Assembly (NCBI GenBank): GCA_903928115.1
Contig: CAIYPP010000149.1
Location: 1-53,241 of the forward strand
Direction of reading: 5' to 3'
DNA from: an uncultured Planctomycetota bacterium
GTDB taxonomy: Bacteria; Planctomycetota; UBA1135; GCA-002686595
Length of the DNA stretch: 53,241 nucleotides
Shown here: positions 15,325 through 25,200 of the stretch, in pieces
Layout of the letters: every line of letters starts with the position of its first letter
Position numbering within the stretch: the stretch's first letter is position 1
The notes under the pieces: model-generated
The model's database searches: none
What the model saw: only the letters and a program-made list of their open reading frames with translations
Told to the model about the DNA's origin: nothing
Made by a program: the position numbers and the translations under genes

Positions 15325-18000
15325 ATGGAACTTCCGACGCGCTTTGAACCCAAGGAACACGAAGGCCCCATCTACGCCGCGTGGAAGGCCTCCGGGGGCT
15401 TCCAGCCCAAGGCGGCCCGAGGCGGGCGCGGGACGTACTGCGTCATGATCCCGCCGCCGAACGTGACGGGCGTGCTGCACATGGGGCACGCGCTCAACAA
15501 CACGATCCAAGACATCTGCGTGCGCCATCGCCGCATGCAGGGCTACGAGACCCTTTGGGTGCCGGGCACGGACCACGCGGGTATCGCGACGCAGGCGGTG
15601 GTCGAGAAGAAGCTCTTCGCGGAGAAGAAGCAGAAGCGCCAAGACATGGGGCGCGAGGCGTTCCTCGGCGAGGTCTGGAAGTGGAAGGAGGAGCACGGCT
15701 CGAAGATCTTGGAGCAGCTCGCGCGGCTCGGCAGCTCCTGTGACTGGTCGCGCACGCGCTTCACGCTCGAAGAAGGCATGTCGCGCGCGGTGCGCGAGAG
15801 CTTCGTGCGGCTCTTCGAGAAGGGGCTCGTCTACCGCGGCGCGCGCCTCGTCAACTGGGATTGCGTGCTCGAGACGGCGGTCTCCGATGACGAGATCGAG
15901 ATGGTGGAGCGCAAGGACAAGCTCTACTTCATCCAGTACGCGATCGAAGGGCAGCCCGAGCGTTTCCTCACGGTCGCGACGACGCGTCCTGAGACGATGT
16001 TCGGCGATACGGGCATCGCGGTGAACGGCGACGACGAGCGTTACCGCGATTTGGTCGGGAAAAAAGCCCTGATTCCGTTCATCGGCCGCGCCATTCCGAT
16101 CCTCGCCGACGAGACCGTCGAGGCGAAGTTCGGCACGGGCGCGGTCAAGATCACGCCGGGCCACGATCCGGCGGACTACGAGCGCGGCGCGCGCTTCAAG
16201 CTCGCGATCGTCACGATCCTCTCGAAGGACGGCAAGCTCATCGGCGACTGCGGGCCGTTCACCGGCATGACGCGCGAGAAGGCGCGCACCGAGCTCTTGA
16301 AGCAGCTCGAAGCTCAAGGCCGCCTCGAGAAGGCGCAGGATCTCGTCCACAACGTGCCGATCTCCGACCGCTCGAAGAGCGTGATCGAGCCGCTCGTCAG
16401 CGAGCAGTGGTTCGTGAAGATGAAGCCCCTCGCCGAGCCCGCGATCGCGGCCGCGAAGTCCGGCAGGCTGCGCTTCCATCCCGAGCGCTGGCAGAACGTC
16501 TACCTGCAATGGCTCGAGAACGTGCACGACTGGTGCATCTCGCGCCAGCTGTGGTGGGGGCATCGCATTCCGGTGTGGTACGACGAGGACGGCGTGCCGG
16601 TCGCGTCGCGCACGGACCTCCCGCTCGGCTCGCCGCACCCCGTGACCGGCAAGCCCATCGTCCGTCAGGACGAGGACGTGATGGACACGTGGGCGAGCTC
16701 GTGGCTGTGGCCGTTCGCCACGCTCGGCTGGCCCGACAAGACGCCCGATCTCGAGCGCTTCTACCCGACCCAGTTCCTCTCGACGGCCCGCGACATCATC
16801 TACCTGTGGGTCGCGCGCATGGTCATGGCGGGCTACGAGTTCTGCGATCACCTGCCCGCGGACAAGCGCTGCCCGTTCGATGTCGTCAACGTGCACGCGA
16901 CCGTGCTCGACGCCCAAGGGCGCCGCATGTCGAAGTCGCTCGGCAACGGCATCGACCCGCTCGAGATGATCGAGAAATACGGCGCCGACGCCGTGCGCTA
17001 CTCGCTGATCCTCCTGACGCGCGAGGGGCAGGACACCAAGCTCGCGCCCGACCGGCTCGAGCAGGGCTGGCGCTTTGGCAACAAGGTCTGGAACGCGACA
17101 CGCTTCGTGCTCGGCCAGATGCAGGGCGAGCGCACGGACGGGACGCTCGCGAGCGCGGTGGCGCTCGAAGACCGCTGGATCCTCTCGCGTCTCGAGCGCA
17201 CGCGCGTGAGCGTGACGCGCGCGCTCGAGGAGTACCGCCTCAACGACGCGGCGACCGAGCTCTACAAGTTCGTGTGGAACGACTTCTGCGACTGGTACGT
17301 CGAGCTGGTGAAGCCGCGTCTCTCGGGCTCCGACGCCCGCAGCGCGGCCGCCGCCCGCGGCACCTTGGCGCGCGTGATCTCCGACTCGCTCGCGCTGCTG
17401 CATCCGTTCACGCCCTACATGACGGAAGTGTTGTGGCGCGCCCTCCACGAGACACTGGGCCGCACCGGTTCGCCGATGCTGATGAACAGCGCGTGGCCGG
17501 ACGGGGCCGGGCTCGCGATCGACGAGCAGGCCGAGGCCGACATGGGCGTGATCCAGAGCTTGGTCGGCGCCGTGCGCTCGATCCGCGCGCTCACGATGGT
17601 CGGGGAACGCAAGCCCCTCGTCGCCGTCGTGTCGGCGCCGCGCGAGCAGGAGCGGCGCGTGCTGGAGCAGCATGCAGCGTCCGCGCGCGCCCTCGGCTTC
17701 CTCGAGAGCATGGCCGTTCACGAGCGGGCGCAGCGCCCGGCTGCCAGCGCGGCTGCGGTCTCCGGCGGTGTCGAGGTGTTCGTGCAGCTCGGTGCGGACG
17801 TCGACCTCGTGAAGCTCAAGGACGTGTTCGCCCAGCGCATCTCGAAGCTCGGCGGCGCCATCGCGCAGATCGACGGCAAGCTCGGCAATGCCAACTTCGT
17901 GCAGCGCGCGGACCCGGAGGTCGTCGCGGCAGAGCGCGCGCGCCGCGAGGAACTCGTGCTCGAGCGCGAGCTCCTCGAGCGCAACCTCTCCGGCCTCTAG
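15325..18000 (+). CDS. valS: Valyl-tRNA synthetase
   Basis: Class I aminoacyl-tRNA synthetase charging tRNA-Val. The 891-residue protein has the PPPNVTGVLHMGHALNN block (HIGH motif as HMGH), the editing domain (TTRPETMFGDT and later GTGAVKITPGHD), the second catalytic block GRRMSKSLGNGIDP (KMSKS), the anticodon-binding domain and a C-terminal coiled coil (about 820-891), as in complete bacterial ValRS. The ATG at 15325 is preceded by a GA-rich stretch; an in-frame GTG six bases upstream is an alternative. A GC-rich inverted repeat follows 23 bp after the stop codon. Confidence 0.97.
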   Translation: MELPTRFEPKEHEGPIYAAWKASGGFQPKAARGGRGTYCVMIPPPNVTGVLHMGHALNNTIQDICVRHRRMQGYETLWVPGTDHAGIATQAVVEKKLFAEKKQKRQDMGREAFLGEVWKWKEEHGSKILEQLARLGSSCDWSRTRFTLEEGMSRAVRESFVRLFEKGLVYRGARLVNWDCVLETAVSDDEIEMVERKDKLYFIQYAIEGQPERFLTVATTRPETMFGDTGIAVNGDDERYRDLVGKKALIPFIGRAIPILADETVEAKFGTGAVKITPGHDPADYERGARFKLAIVTILSKDGKLIGDCGPFTGMTREKARTELLKQLEAQGRLEKAQDLVHNVPISDRSKSVIEPLVSEQWFVKMKPLAEPAIAAAKSGRLRFHPERWQNVYLQWLENVHDWCISRQLWWGHRIPVWYDEDGVPVASRTDLPLGSPHPVTGKPIVRQDEDVMDTWASSWLWPFATLGWPDKTPDLERFYPTQFLSTARDIIYLWVARMVMAGYEFCDHLPADKRCPFDVVNVHATVLDAQGRRMSKSLGNGIDPLEMIEKYGADAVRYSLILLTREGQDTKLAPDRLEQGWRFGNKVWNATRFVLGQMQGERTDGTLASAVALEDRWILSRLERTRVSVTRALEEYRLNDAATELYKFVWNDFCDWYVELVKPRLSGSDARSAAAARGTLARVISDSLALLHPFTPYMTEVLWRALHETLGRTGSPMLMNSAWPDGAGLAIDEQAEADMGVIQSLVGAVRSIRALTMVGERKPLVAVVSAPREQERRVLEQHAASARALGFLESMAVHERAQRPAASAAAVSGGVEVFVQLGADVDLVKLKDVFAQRISKLGGAIAQIDGKLGNANFVQRADPEVVAAERARREELVLERELLERNLSGL

Positions 18001-18023
18001 CTCCCGAGCAGGCCACCGAGCGA

Positions 18024-18060
18024 GCGAGGCCGGCGAACCTGTGCGGTTCGCCGGCCTCGC
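18024..18060. terminator. Long hairpin between convergent genes, possible bidirectional terminator
   Basis: A perfect 16-bp stem (18024-18039 with 18045-18060, left arm starting GCGAGGCCGG) encloses the 5-nt loop TGTGC. It sits between the 3' end of valS and the 3' end of the convergent FGE-fold gene. There is no T-run on either side, so it is not a classical intrinsic terminator, but a stem of this strength between converging genes probably limits read-through or protects the 3' ends. Confidence 0.6.
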
Positions 18061-18084
18061 GTGCTCTCGGGCTTGGGCCCGCGC

Positions 18085-19872
18085 CTAGCGCATGCGCCAG
18101 TCGCTGCCGATCTCGCCGGGCTTCAGGTACAGCGGGAGCTGGAAGGTGAAGCCCTTGTTGGAGACGCGCACCCAAGCGTTGAGCGACAGCGTCAGCAGGG
18201 TCGCGTCCTCCTCCTTGCGCTCGGTCATGCCACCATCCTTCGCGACCGAGTACTGTCGCTTGGCTGCGATCACCGTCGCCTTCGGCTCGGTGGGGCGCGC
18301 GTAGCTGAAGTCGGGAGCCGGCATCCAGCCCTTCGGCTCGCCCTCGGTCGAGTAGAAGATCAGGGCGTCGAAATTGATGTCGAAGCCCTCGGGCAGCTTC
18401 TCGACCACGGGCTTGGGCTGCGCGTCTTGGAAGATTCCCTTGGCATCCGCCGGCTTTTCCTTCTCCGGCGCGGCGGCGGGCTTGTTGGCGAGCTCACCCT
18501 TGGCACGGTAGCTCACGACGTACGTGCCGCGCTCGAGCGCCGGCTGCACCAGCGTCTTCGTGGTCGCGAGGATGCCGATCGGCTGCGGCCCCTTCTGCTT
18601 GGTGATGTCGCCGAAGCCGATCACCGATGTGGCGTCGATCTCGACGGCGGGCACGAAGGTCACGTGGTCGTAGCCGGTGATCACCGCGTAGCTCGGCACG
18701 GGAACCGGGGGCTTGCCCTCTTCGAGGATCGTCTGCGCGGTGCCGGGCTCCGACGTCCAACGGTCGATGGCGAAGGTCTTCGTGCCGTCGAACTGCGAGC
18801 CCTCGGGGCGCTTCTCGATCGGCAGATCGTCGCGCAGGATCTGGGCCGACAGGTCGACGCCTGCAGTGCCGCTCGACGCGCAGCGGAAGCCGACGCTGTC
18901 CGTCGCCTCGTAGCGCTCGATGCCGCGGCGCGTGGTGAGACGCGCGGCGACGAGGCCGAGCTGGAAGCAACCGCCGACGAGCACGCGCTGGTTCGCGTCC
19001 CAGCGCGTCAGGCCGTCGATGCGGCGCTCCTGCTTGCCGTTTCCGACGGTGATCTGGAGGTCCTTGTAGCCGGGGAACGGCGAGTAGGGGGACGAGGTCC
19101 ATTCCCAGACGTTGCCGCACAGGTCGTAGATGCCCTGCGGCGTCTTGCCGCCTTGGAGGCTCGCGACACGGTAGGGCTCGGCGGGGCGCACTTCGCGGCC
19201 GCCGAGCTTGAGCTCGAGCGTCACCGAGCGCGTCGCGTCGGTGTCGTTGCCCCACGGATAGAGCGTGTCGCCGCGGCCGCGACCGGCGCGCTGGAACTCG
19301 AACTCGCTCATGAGCCGCAGGCCAGCCCAACGCGCGTACGCCACCGCGTCGCGGTAGTCGACGTACACGACCGGATGGGTCTCCTTGCCCTTGGGGATCT
19401 GCCAAGGCTTGCCTTCCCAGTTCTTGCGCCACCACTCGGCGCGCACGAACTTCTGCTTCTCCGGCGCGGGACGGCCTTCCTCCTTCGCCTTCTGTGCTTC
19501 CTCGCCTTGCTTGCGCAGGAACTCGGCGCTCGCCTCGTCGATGAGCTTCGCGGCCCAGTGCTCGGGCGGACGGGCGCCGGTGGCCTTGACGAAGGCGGCG
19601 TATTGCTCGTTGGTGACCTCGGTCACCATCAGGAAGTAGTCGTCGAGACGCACCTCGTGCTGCGGGGTCTCGCGCACGAGGTTTCCGAAGAGCGTCTCGT
19701 TCTGCTTGCCGATGTCCTCGACGTACTTGACCGGCGAGCCGATCTTGGTCGGGCCGCCCTCGATGGCGACGAGACCCGGAGGCGGGGCGAGCTTGCCTTT
19801 TTGAACCGGCAGGGCGACGGGGGTGGAGACGTTCGCGAGCGCGGTCGCGAGGGGCAGGAGCACGTGCAGCAT
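18085..19872 (-). CDS. Secreted formylglycine-generating-enzyme (sulfatase-modifying factor) fold protein
   Basis: The 595-residue protein starts with a signal-peptide-like segment (MLHVLLPLATALA) and has an FGE-sulfatase fold between about 35 and 320: EVTNEQYAAF, HPVVYVDYRDAVAYARWAGLRL, a LYPWGN block, DLCGNVWEWTSS and VGFRCASS. In active FGE the catalytic Cys pair lies in a GGSW...CR segment; here that part reads GGCFQLGLVAARL, so the pair is not conserved and formylglycine formation is unlikely. The C-terminal 250 residues form an unrecognised beta-rich region. A binding or other oxidative role is possible. A minus-strand promoter candidate lies 80 bp upstream. No sulfatase gene is in the window. 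Confidence 0.85.
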   Translation of the reverse strand: MLHVLLPLATALANVSTPVALPVQKGKLAPPPGLVAIEGGPTKIGSPVKYVEDIGKQNETLFGNLVRETPQHEVRLDDYFLMVTEVTNEQYAAFVKATGARPPEHWAAKLIDEASAEFLRKQGEEAQKAKEEGRPAPEKQKFVRAEWWRKNWEGKPWQIPKGKETHPVVYVDYRDAVAYARWAGLRLMSEFEFQRAGRGRGDTLYPWGNDTDATRSVTLELKLGGREVRPAEPYRVASLQGGKTPQGIYDLCGNVWEWTSSPYSPFPGYKDLQITVGNGKQERRIDGLTRWDANQRVLVGGCFQLGLVAARLTTRRGIERYEATDSVGFRCASSGTAGVDLSAQILRDDLPIEKRPEGSQFDGTKTFAIDRWTSEPGTAQTILEEGKPPVPVPSYAVITGYDHVTFVPAVEIDATSVIGFGDITKQKGPQPIGILATTKTLVQPALERGTYVVSYRAKGELANKPAAAPEKEKPADAKGIFQDAQPKPVVEKLPEGFDINFDALIFYSTEGEPKGWMPAPDFSYARPTEPKATVIAAKRQYSVAKDGGMTERKEEDATLLTLSLNAWVRVSNKGFTFQLPLYLKPGEIGSDWRMR

Positions 19873-19951
19873 GCGTTCGGCCTGAGCGGTCGGTGGGACG
19901 GGGGTGGAGGAGCCGCCCCGGACGGCAGACTCCTAGACCACGGGGGCGAAG

Positions 19952-19979
19952 ATGTTACACGCGCAGGGGGGGCTCGCAA
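19952..19979 (-). promoter_or_regulatory. Candidate promoter of the FGE-fold gene
   Basis: On the minus strand TTGCGA (plus 19974-19979) and TAACAT (plus 19952-19957) are 16 bp apart, each matching the consensus at 4 of 6 positions. The start would be near 19945, leaving a leader of about 70 nt. It lies in the 156-bp gap after the HD-GYP gene on the same strand. Confidence 0.35.
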
Positions 19980-20028
19980 CGCGAACCGTACCGAGCGAAT
20001 CCGGCTTCCCTGCGGGGGCGCTGTCACG

Positions 20029-21069
20029 CTAGGGAACTGTCGGGTCGAGCGGCTTGGTCGCCCCGCGCTGACTGCGGTCGAACTGGGGCCGCGCCATCCA
20101 GGCCTCGCCGTTGGCAGCGAGCAGCGGGAGGAACTGATCGAGGACGTCGGGGTCGAAGGCCTGCTCGCGCTGGGTCTCGAAGAAGTCGAGCACCTTCTGG
20201 AGGCCCCAGGCGTCCTTGTAGGAGCGCTTGGTCGCGAGGCTGTCGAACACCTCGACCACGCCGAGCACCCGGCCGGGCAGCGAGATCTCCTTGCCGCGCT
20301 TGCGAGCGGGATAGCCCGTGCCATCCCAGCGCTCGTGGTGCTCGGCGATCCACTGGCACACCTCCTTCAGGCGGGTGTGGTGGCCGAGCTTCTCGGCTCC
20401 GAGGGTGGGGTGGCGTTGGACCGCGAGGTACTCGGCTGGGGTCAGCGGCCCCGCCTTGGTGAGGAACCCGAGGTCGTCCAAGAACACCTTGCCGTAGTCG
20501 TGGGCGATCGCGGCGAGCTCCAGCTTCTGGCGCGTCGCCGCATCGACGCCGCAGCGCTCCGCGAGCATGTCGCAGTAACGGCGGGTCCGCTCGCCGTGGC
20601 CGGCGGTGTAGGGGTCGATGCGCTCGATGGTGTTGGCGACCATCCCCGAGAGGATTTCGACCAATTCGCCGAAGCCCAGCCCCTGCCGATCGAGATTCCG
20701 CTCGCGCAGCGCGCGCTGCAGCTTGGCGCTCAGCAGCACGGGGTCGACGGGCTTCTGCAGGTAGTCGTACGCGCCGCCCTTGATCGCTTGCACCGCACCT
20801 TCGAGCGCGGGCTGGCCTGTCATGAGCACGACGGCCGCGTCCGGCTGTAGCTCGCGCGCCGCGCGGAGGATCTCGTCACCGTCGCTCGATCCTTCGAAGA
20901 AAACGTCGGTGACGACCGCTTCAAACTTGAAACGCTTTAGGGCTGATGTCGCTGCGCGCGCGCTCGCCGCAAGCTCGATCTCGAAGCCCTCACGAGTGAG
21001 GGCCCTTGCGAGCAAGTCGAGCGTACGTGCTTCGTCATCGACCAGCAGAACGCGGGGCGGAGAGGACAT
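20029..21069 (-). CDS. Response regulator with HD-GYP (cyclic di-GMP phosphodiesterase) domain
   Basis: The 346-residue protein has an N-terminal receiver domain (about 6-122; acidic pair DDE at 11-13, phospho-acceptor Asp55, Lys106) and an HD-GYP domain (about 135-330). The metal-binding AHDYGK motif is at 189-194 and HHERWDGTGYP at 244-254, so both the HD and GYP elements are intact. HD-GYP proteins of this type usually hydrolyse c-di-GMP to pGpG or GMP. The receiver's Asp is followed by VFF instead of the common MP motif, a minor variation. I chose the ATG at 21069, which gives the standard receiver start. No histidine kinase neighbours it. It is divergent from the RluA gene. Confidence 0.92.
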   Translation of the reverse strand: MSSPPRVLLVDDEARTLDLLARALTREGFEIELAASARAATSALKRFKFEAVVTDVFFEGSSDGDEILRAARELQPDAAVVLMTGQPALEGAVQAIKGGAYDYLQKPVDPVLLSAKLQRALRERNLDRQGLGFGELVEILSGMVANTIERIDPYTAGHGERTRRYCDMLAERCGVDAATRQKLELAAIAHDYGKVFLDDLGFLTKAGPLTPAEYLAVQRHPTLGAEKLGHHTRLKEVCQWIAEHHERWDGTGYPARKRGKEISLPGRVLGVVEVFDSLATKRSYKDAWGLQKVLDFFETQREQAFDPDVLDQFLPLLAANGEAWMARPQFDRSQRGATKPLDPTVP

Positions 21070-21240
21070 CGTCGGAGAGACCCGAGATGATACGCTCCTC
21101 GCCTGCAAGGCGCAGCGGGCAGGTCACCTCGGCACCCCGCTCCGCGTTTGGCGTTCCATCCAGAAAATGGACGGCTCCGCCTCGGCCATCGCGTGCGGAC
21201 GGCCCCGTCGGCAGAATGAGGTCCGCCCGAGTGCACTCCC

Positions 21241-22224
21241 ATGGGATTCCAGCGCCCCTCCTACACCGTCGGCAGCCGCCACACGCTCCGCCTGCCCGAG
21301 GGCACCGAGGGTCGGCGGCTCGACCGAGTGCTGGCCGAGCTCGTGCCGGAGCTCTCCCGCTCCCACTGGAAGGAGCTGTTCGAGGCCGGGCTGGTGACGG
21401 TCCAAGGCGCGGTCTGCGAGCGTCCGAGCACGGAGGTGGTCGCCGGGGCTCAGGTCGAGTTCACGGTCGCCGAGCGCGCCAAGCACCGCACCGAGGCGCC
21501 GGATCCCGCCCAGCTCGTCGTGCTGTACGAGGACGACGCGCTCGTCGTGATCGACAAGCCGCCCAGCGTGCTTGCGCATCCGACGGACACCCGCAGCGGC
21601 GCGACGATCTCGGACCTCGCGGTCGCGCGCTACGGTCCCCTGCCGACGCTACAGGGCGATGACCGACCCGGCATCGTGCACCGCCTCGACGCAGGCACCA
21701 GCGGCGTGATGGTGCTCGCGCGCACCACGGTGGCGTTCGAACACCTGATGAACCAGTTCCGCGCGCGCGAGGTCCACAAGACGTACCGCGCGCTCGTCTA
21801 CGGCGCCCCGCGCTTCGACACCGGCTGGATCGACGCGCCGCTCGAGCGAGACAGCGGCGACTCGAGCCGCATGGTCGTCGCGCGTCCCGGCGAGGGGCGC
21901 GAGGCCCAAACCTACTACGTGGTCGAGCAACGCTTCCGCGGGCTCGCCCTCGTCGCTGCGCAGCCCAAGACGGGTCGCACTCACCAGATCCGCGTGCACC
22001 TCACGCACGCCGGGATGCCGCTCGTCGGCGACAAGCTCTACCGACGCAAGGGTGGCCCATCGCTGCGCCTCCCCGCCGACGCGCCGGTGCCTCCGCGGCA
22101 GTGTCTGCACGCCGCCGAGATCCGCTTCGTGCACCCTTCGACGGGCGAGCCGGTTCACTTCTCTGCGCCGCTCGCTGCGGACTTCGCGCAGATGCTCGCT
22201 TGGACGCAGCGCGAGCTGGCCTGA
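21241..22224 (+). CDS. RluA-family pseudouridine synthase
   Basis: This enzyme isomerises uridines in 23S rRNA or tRNA. The 327-residue protein has an N-terminal S4-like RNA-binding segment (RLDRVLAELVPELSRSHWKELFEAG), then the catalytic domain with the RluA motif PGIVHRLDAGTSGVMVLA carrying the catalytic Asp, the HKTYRALVYG block and the QPKTGRTHQIRVHL motif. The S4 plus RluA layout fits the RluD/RluC subgroup; the exact uridine cannot be assigned. The ATG at 21241 is preceded by a 171-bp divergent spacer shared with the HD-GYP gene. Confidence 0.93.
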   Translation: MGFQRPSYTVGSRHTLRLPEGTEGRRLDRVLAELVPELSRSHWKELFEAGLVTVQGAVCERPSTEVVAGAQVEFTVAERAKHRTEAPDPAQLVVLYEDDALVVIDKPPSVLAHPTDTRSGATISDLAVARYGPLPTLQGDDRPGIVHRLDAGTSGVMVLARTTVAFEHLMNQFRAREVHKTYRALVYGAPRFDTGWIDAPLERDSGDSSRMVVARPGEGREAQTYYVVEQRFRGLALVAAQPKTGRTHQIRVHLTHAGMPLVGDKLYRRKGGPSLRLPADAPVPPRQCLHAAEIRFVHPSTGEPVHFSAPLAADFAQMLAWTQRELA

Positions 22225-22230
22225 GAAACC

Positions 22231-22266
22231 AAAAAGCACACGCGAGCGCCATCGCCCCGCGCGTGC
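22231..22266 (-). terminator. Intrinsic terminator of the large repeat-protein gene
   Basis: Read on the minus strand, GCACGCG (plus 22266-22260) pairs with CGTGTGC (plus 22242-22236), including one G-U pair, and is followed directly by TTTTTGG. It lies 25 bp past the stop codon of the minus-strand gene ending at 22291. On the plus strand the same stem has a mismatch and no T-run, so it is mainly a minus-strand terminator. Confidence 0.7.
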
Positions 22267-22290
22267 TCGCAGAAAACGCAGAGTCCGCGC

Positions 22291-25200
22291 TCAGTCGAGC
22301 TTGATGCGCAAGTTGCGCTCGGCTTGACCGGAGAGTGAAAGCGGCTTCGACTCGCTCTTGCCCGCATCGTCGGTCGCGGTCACGCGATACTTGCCCGGAG
22401 GCAGAGGTCCGAGGCGCTGCTCCGTCGACGAGAAGCCCTCGGTGAACATCGTGCGGAAGCTCTCCGCGCTCATCATGTTGCCGTACTCGCGGCCCGCGTC
22501 GTCGACGACGCGGATCGAGGCGCGCACGGAGTTGCCCTGCCCGTCCTCGACGCTGACCTTCAGCATCGTGCCACCTTCCATGACGAGCTCGACCTCGGCG
22601 ACCTCGCCGGTCCCCGTGCGCACCGCGCCGCTCTCGCGCGTCGTCATTTGCTCGCGCCGCGCGCTCAGCGTGTAGGTCCCAGGCGAAGCCCCCTCGAACT
22701 TGAAGCGCCCGTCGGTGTTGGTCATGCAGCTCGACAGCGGGTTGACGACGCGTCCCGCGGAGTCGCGCACGAAGACCGCAGCGCCGCTGATCGGCTTGCC
22801 GTCGCCGCTGCGGACGACGCCTTCGATCGTGCAGGGACCTTCGAGGCGGATCTCGATTCCGTCGAGCGTCGCGCCGTCCTTGAGCTCGAGTCCGGTCACG
22901 ACCGCGGTTCCAAAGCGCGCGGTGCGTCCGAACGCGCCCGCGAAGCCGCTGTTGCCCACGCGCAGCGTGTAGCTGCCCGGGCGCAGGTTCGTGATCGTGA
23001 ATGTGCCGTCCTCAGCCGTCTCCTGCGTGCGGCCCATGTCGAAGGCGAAGATCGTGGCGCGTCCCTCGCGCTCCGCCGTGAGCGGCACGTTCGCCGCGGG
23101 CGCGCCGTCGGGCCCGAGGACGCGACCGCGGATCGAACCGCCGGGGAGCTTCAGGTCGAGGTTGAGCTCCGGCACCTGCGGGATCGACTCTTGGAACTCG
23201 GTCGAATTCGGGTCGCCGAGCTGCGCGCCGACGACGAAGGCGTAGTCGCCGGGTGCATCGAGCGTGAGCGAGTAGCTGCCGTCGGGCGCGATGCGCCCCG
23301 TCTTCATCGACGAGAGCATCGTGTTGCCCTCCGCGAAGGCCATCACAAGGCCCTTCTCGAGCCCGCGATCGCCCTGCAGCACGCGGCCACTGACGCGCAC
23401 AGGGTTCGCCGGCGGCGCGCCGAGCACGACGCGCGTCGTCTGACCGTCGAGGATCTCGACCGGCGTCATCTTGAGCTGCGACATCATTCCGGCGACGTCG
23501 AACTCACCGTCGCTGCTCGCCGCGTTGGCGAGCGTGTTCATCCGCGGCATCGCCATCACGTTGTACTTGCCGGGCGCGATGCGCTCGGCGACGAAGCGCC
23601 CGTTGGCATCCGACTTCGTGTTGCCGCCCATGTCGCCGCCGCCCGGACCGAAGTTCCCGACCATGATCTGGCGGTCCGCGTCGGGACGTCCGGTGGAGTC
23701 GTAGATCTCGCCTTCGAGGCGCCCGCCCATGCGCAGGTTGAGCACGACGTCGCGCGCGCCCGCAACCGGATCGACCGTCACTTCCATCTCGAGGCTCGGA
23801 GCCCACGCGTCGCTCTCGGCGCGCAGCGCCGCCATGCCCGGCGGGACGTCGGCGATCGTGAAGCGCCCCTCGGAGTCGCTCGTCGCGTTCTTGCCGCCCA
23901 TGCGGCCGAACATGCCGCGACCGCTGTCTTGGCTGTGCGTGACCTTCGCGCCCGCGACCGGCGCGCCGGTGGGGGAGAGCACGACGCCGGAGATCTCGCA
24001 CGTGCGCGCGAGCCGGAACTCGAGCACGTCGGCGGACGGCGCGTTCGCGCGCTTCGCCTCCGAGCGCGAGAAGCCTGCGGACTCCGCGCGCAGCTCGTAG
24101 CTGCCGGACTCGACGTACACGACGAAGGTGCCATCGGTGCGGCCCGAGAAGTCCTTCGAGTCTCCGCCCGAGCCGAACATCGCGGCGAAGTTCCCGCCCA
24201 TGGGGCCGCCGCGGTTGTTCGATGCGCTGCCGGCGGCCGACACTTGGATGCGGAACTCCTCGATCGGCTTGCCCGCGCCGTCGAGCACGACGCCGCGGAT
24301 CGGGAGCGGCGCTTCGAGCACGAGTTCGAAGGGGCCCGACGCGGGGCTCGGGCCCGCCTTCGCGCGCCACTCGGCGGGGAACCCGTCGATCGCCTTGCTC
24401 TCCTTGGCGGTGACGAGCACGCTCGACCACGCGATGCCGCTGCACGTGAAGCGCCCCGTTTCGTCGGTCTTCACCGTCTCGATCTCGCCGCCCATGGCGC
24501 GCATCGCGCCACGGAAGCCGCCGCGCATCGCGTTGCGCATCGACTGCTGGGCGTCCGCGCCGCGCTCGGGCGCGATCTGCACCGTCGCATTCGCGACCGG
24601 CGTGCGGTCCGGCCAGAGCACGATCCCGCTCACCGTGTTGCCCGCCCCGAGATCGAGCACGACGTTCTCGACGAGCTCGCCCTCCGCGAGCTCGAACTTC
24701 TCGCGCAGCGCATCGACGTAGCCGTCGAGCTGAGCGTTGAGGTCGGGCTTGCCCGGCGTGATGCCCTGCAGGTCGAACGTGCCGTCGGCGCCGGTGACCT
24801 GCGTGCGTCCGAGCGCTCCGCGGATCCAGTCCATGCCGCCGCCGCCACCGCCGCTCACGCGCACCTGCGCGCCCTTGGCGGGAGAACCGTCCGGCAGGCG
24901 CACGGTGCCACGCACGCGCGCACCGGCGGCGAGGTTGTAGCTGCGCTCGACGTGCTCGCCTTCGCGTGCGGTGACCTCCGCGTCGATCACCGGCACGAGG
25001 AACTGCGGGTCGATCGTGAGGAAGTAGTTGAGCCCCGAGCGCAGGCCGCCCGCGGAGAAGCCGAGCTCCGGCGAGAGGCGCGTGCGCAGCGAGTGGTTGC
25101 CGCCGCCCATCGACCAACCGACGAGCACGACGTCGGTGTTCGCGAGCTGCGTCACGTCGGATCCCGAAGGCAGTCGCGCGGGGAGTACCACCGAGCCGGT

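Noticed and set aside
15157..17721. A long minus-strand open frame opposite valS.
   Set aside because: It is the antisense shadow of valS, His/Arg/Asp-rich and without motifs. The same holds for the long shadows opposite the repeat proteins and the glucan operon.
18024..18060. Classical intrinsic terminator for valS.
   Set aside because: No T-run follows on either strand; kept only as a possible bidirectional hairpin.
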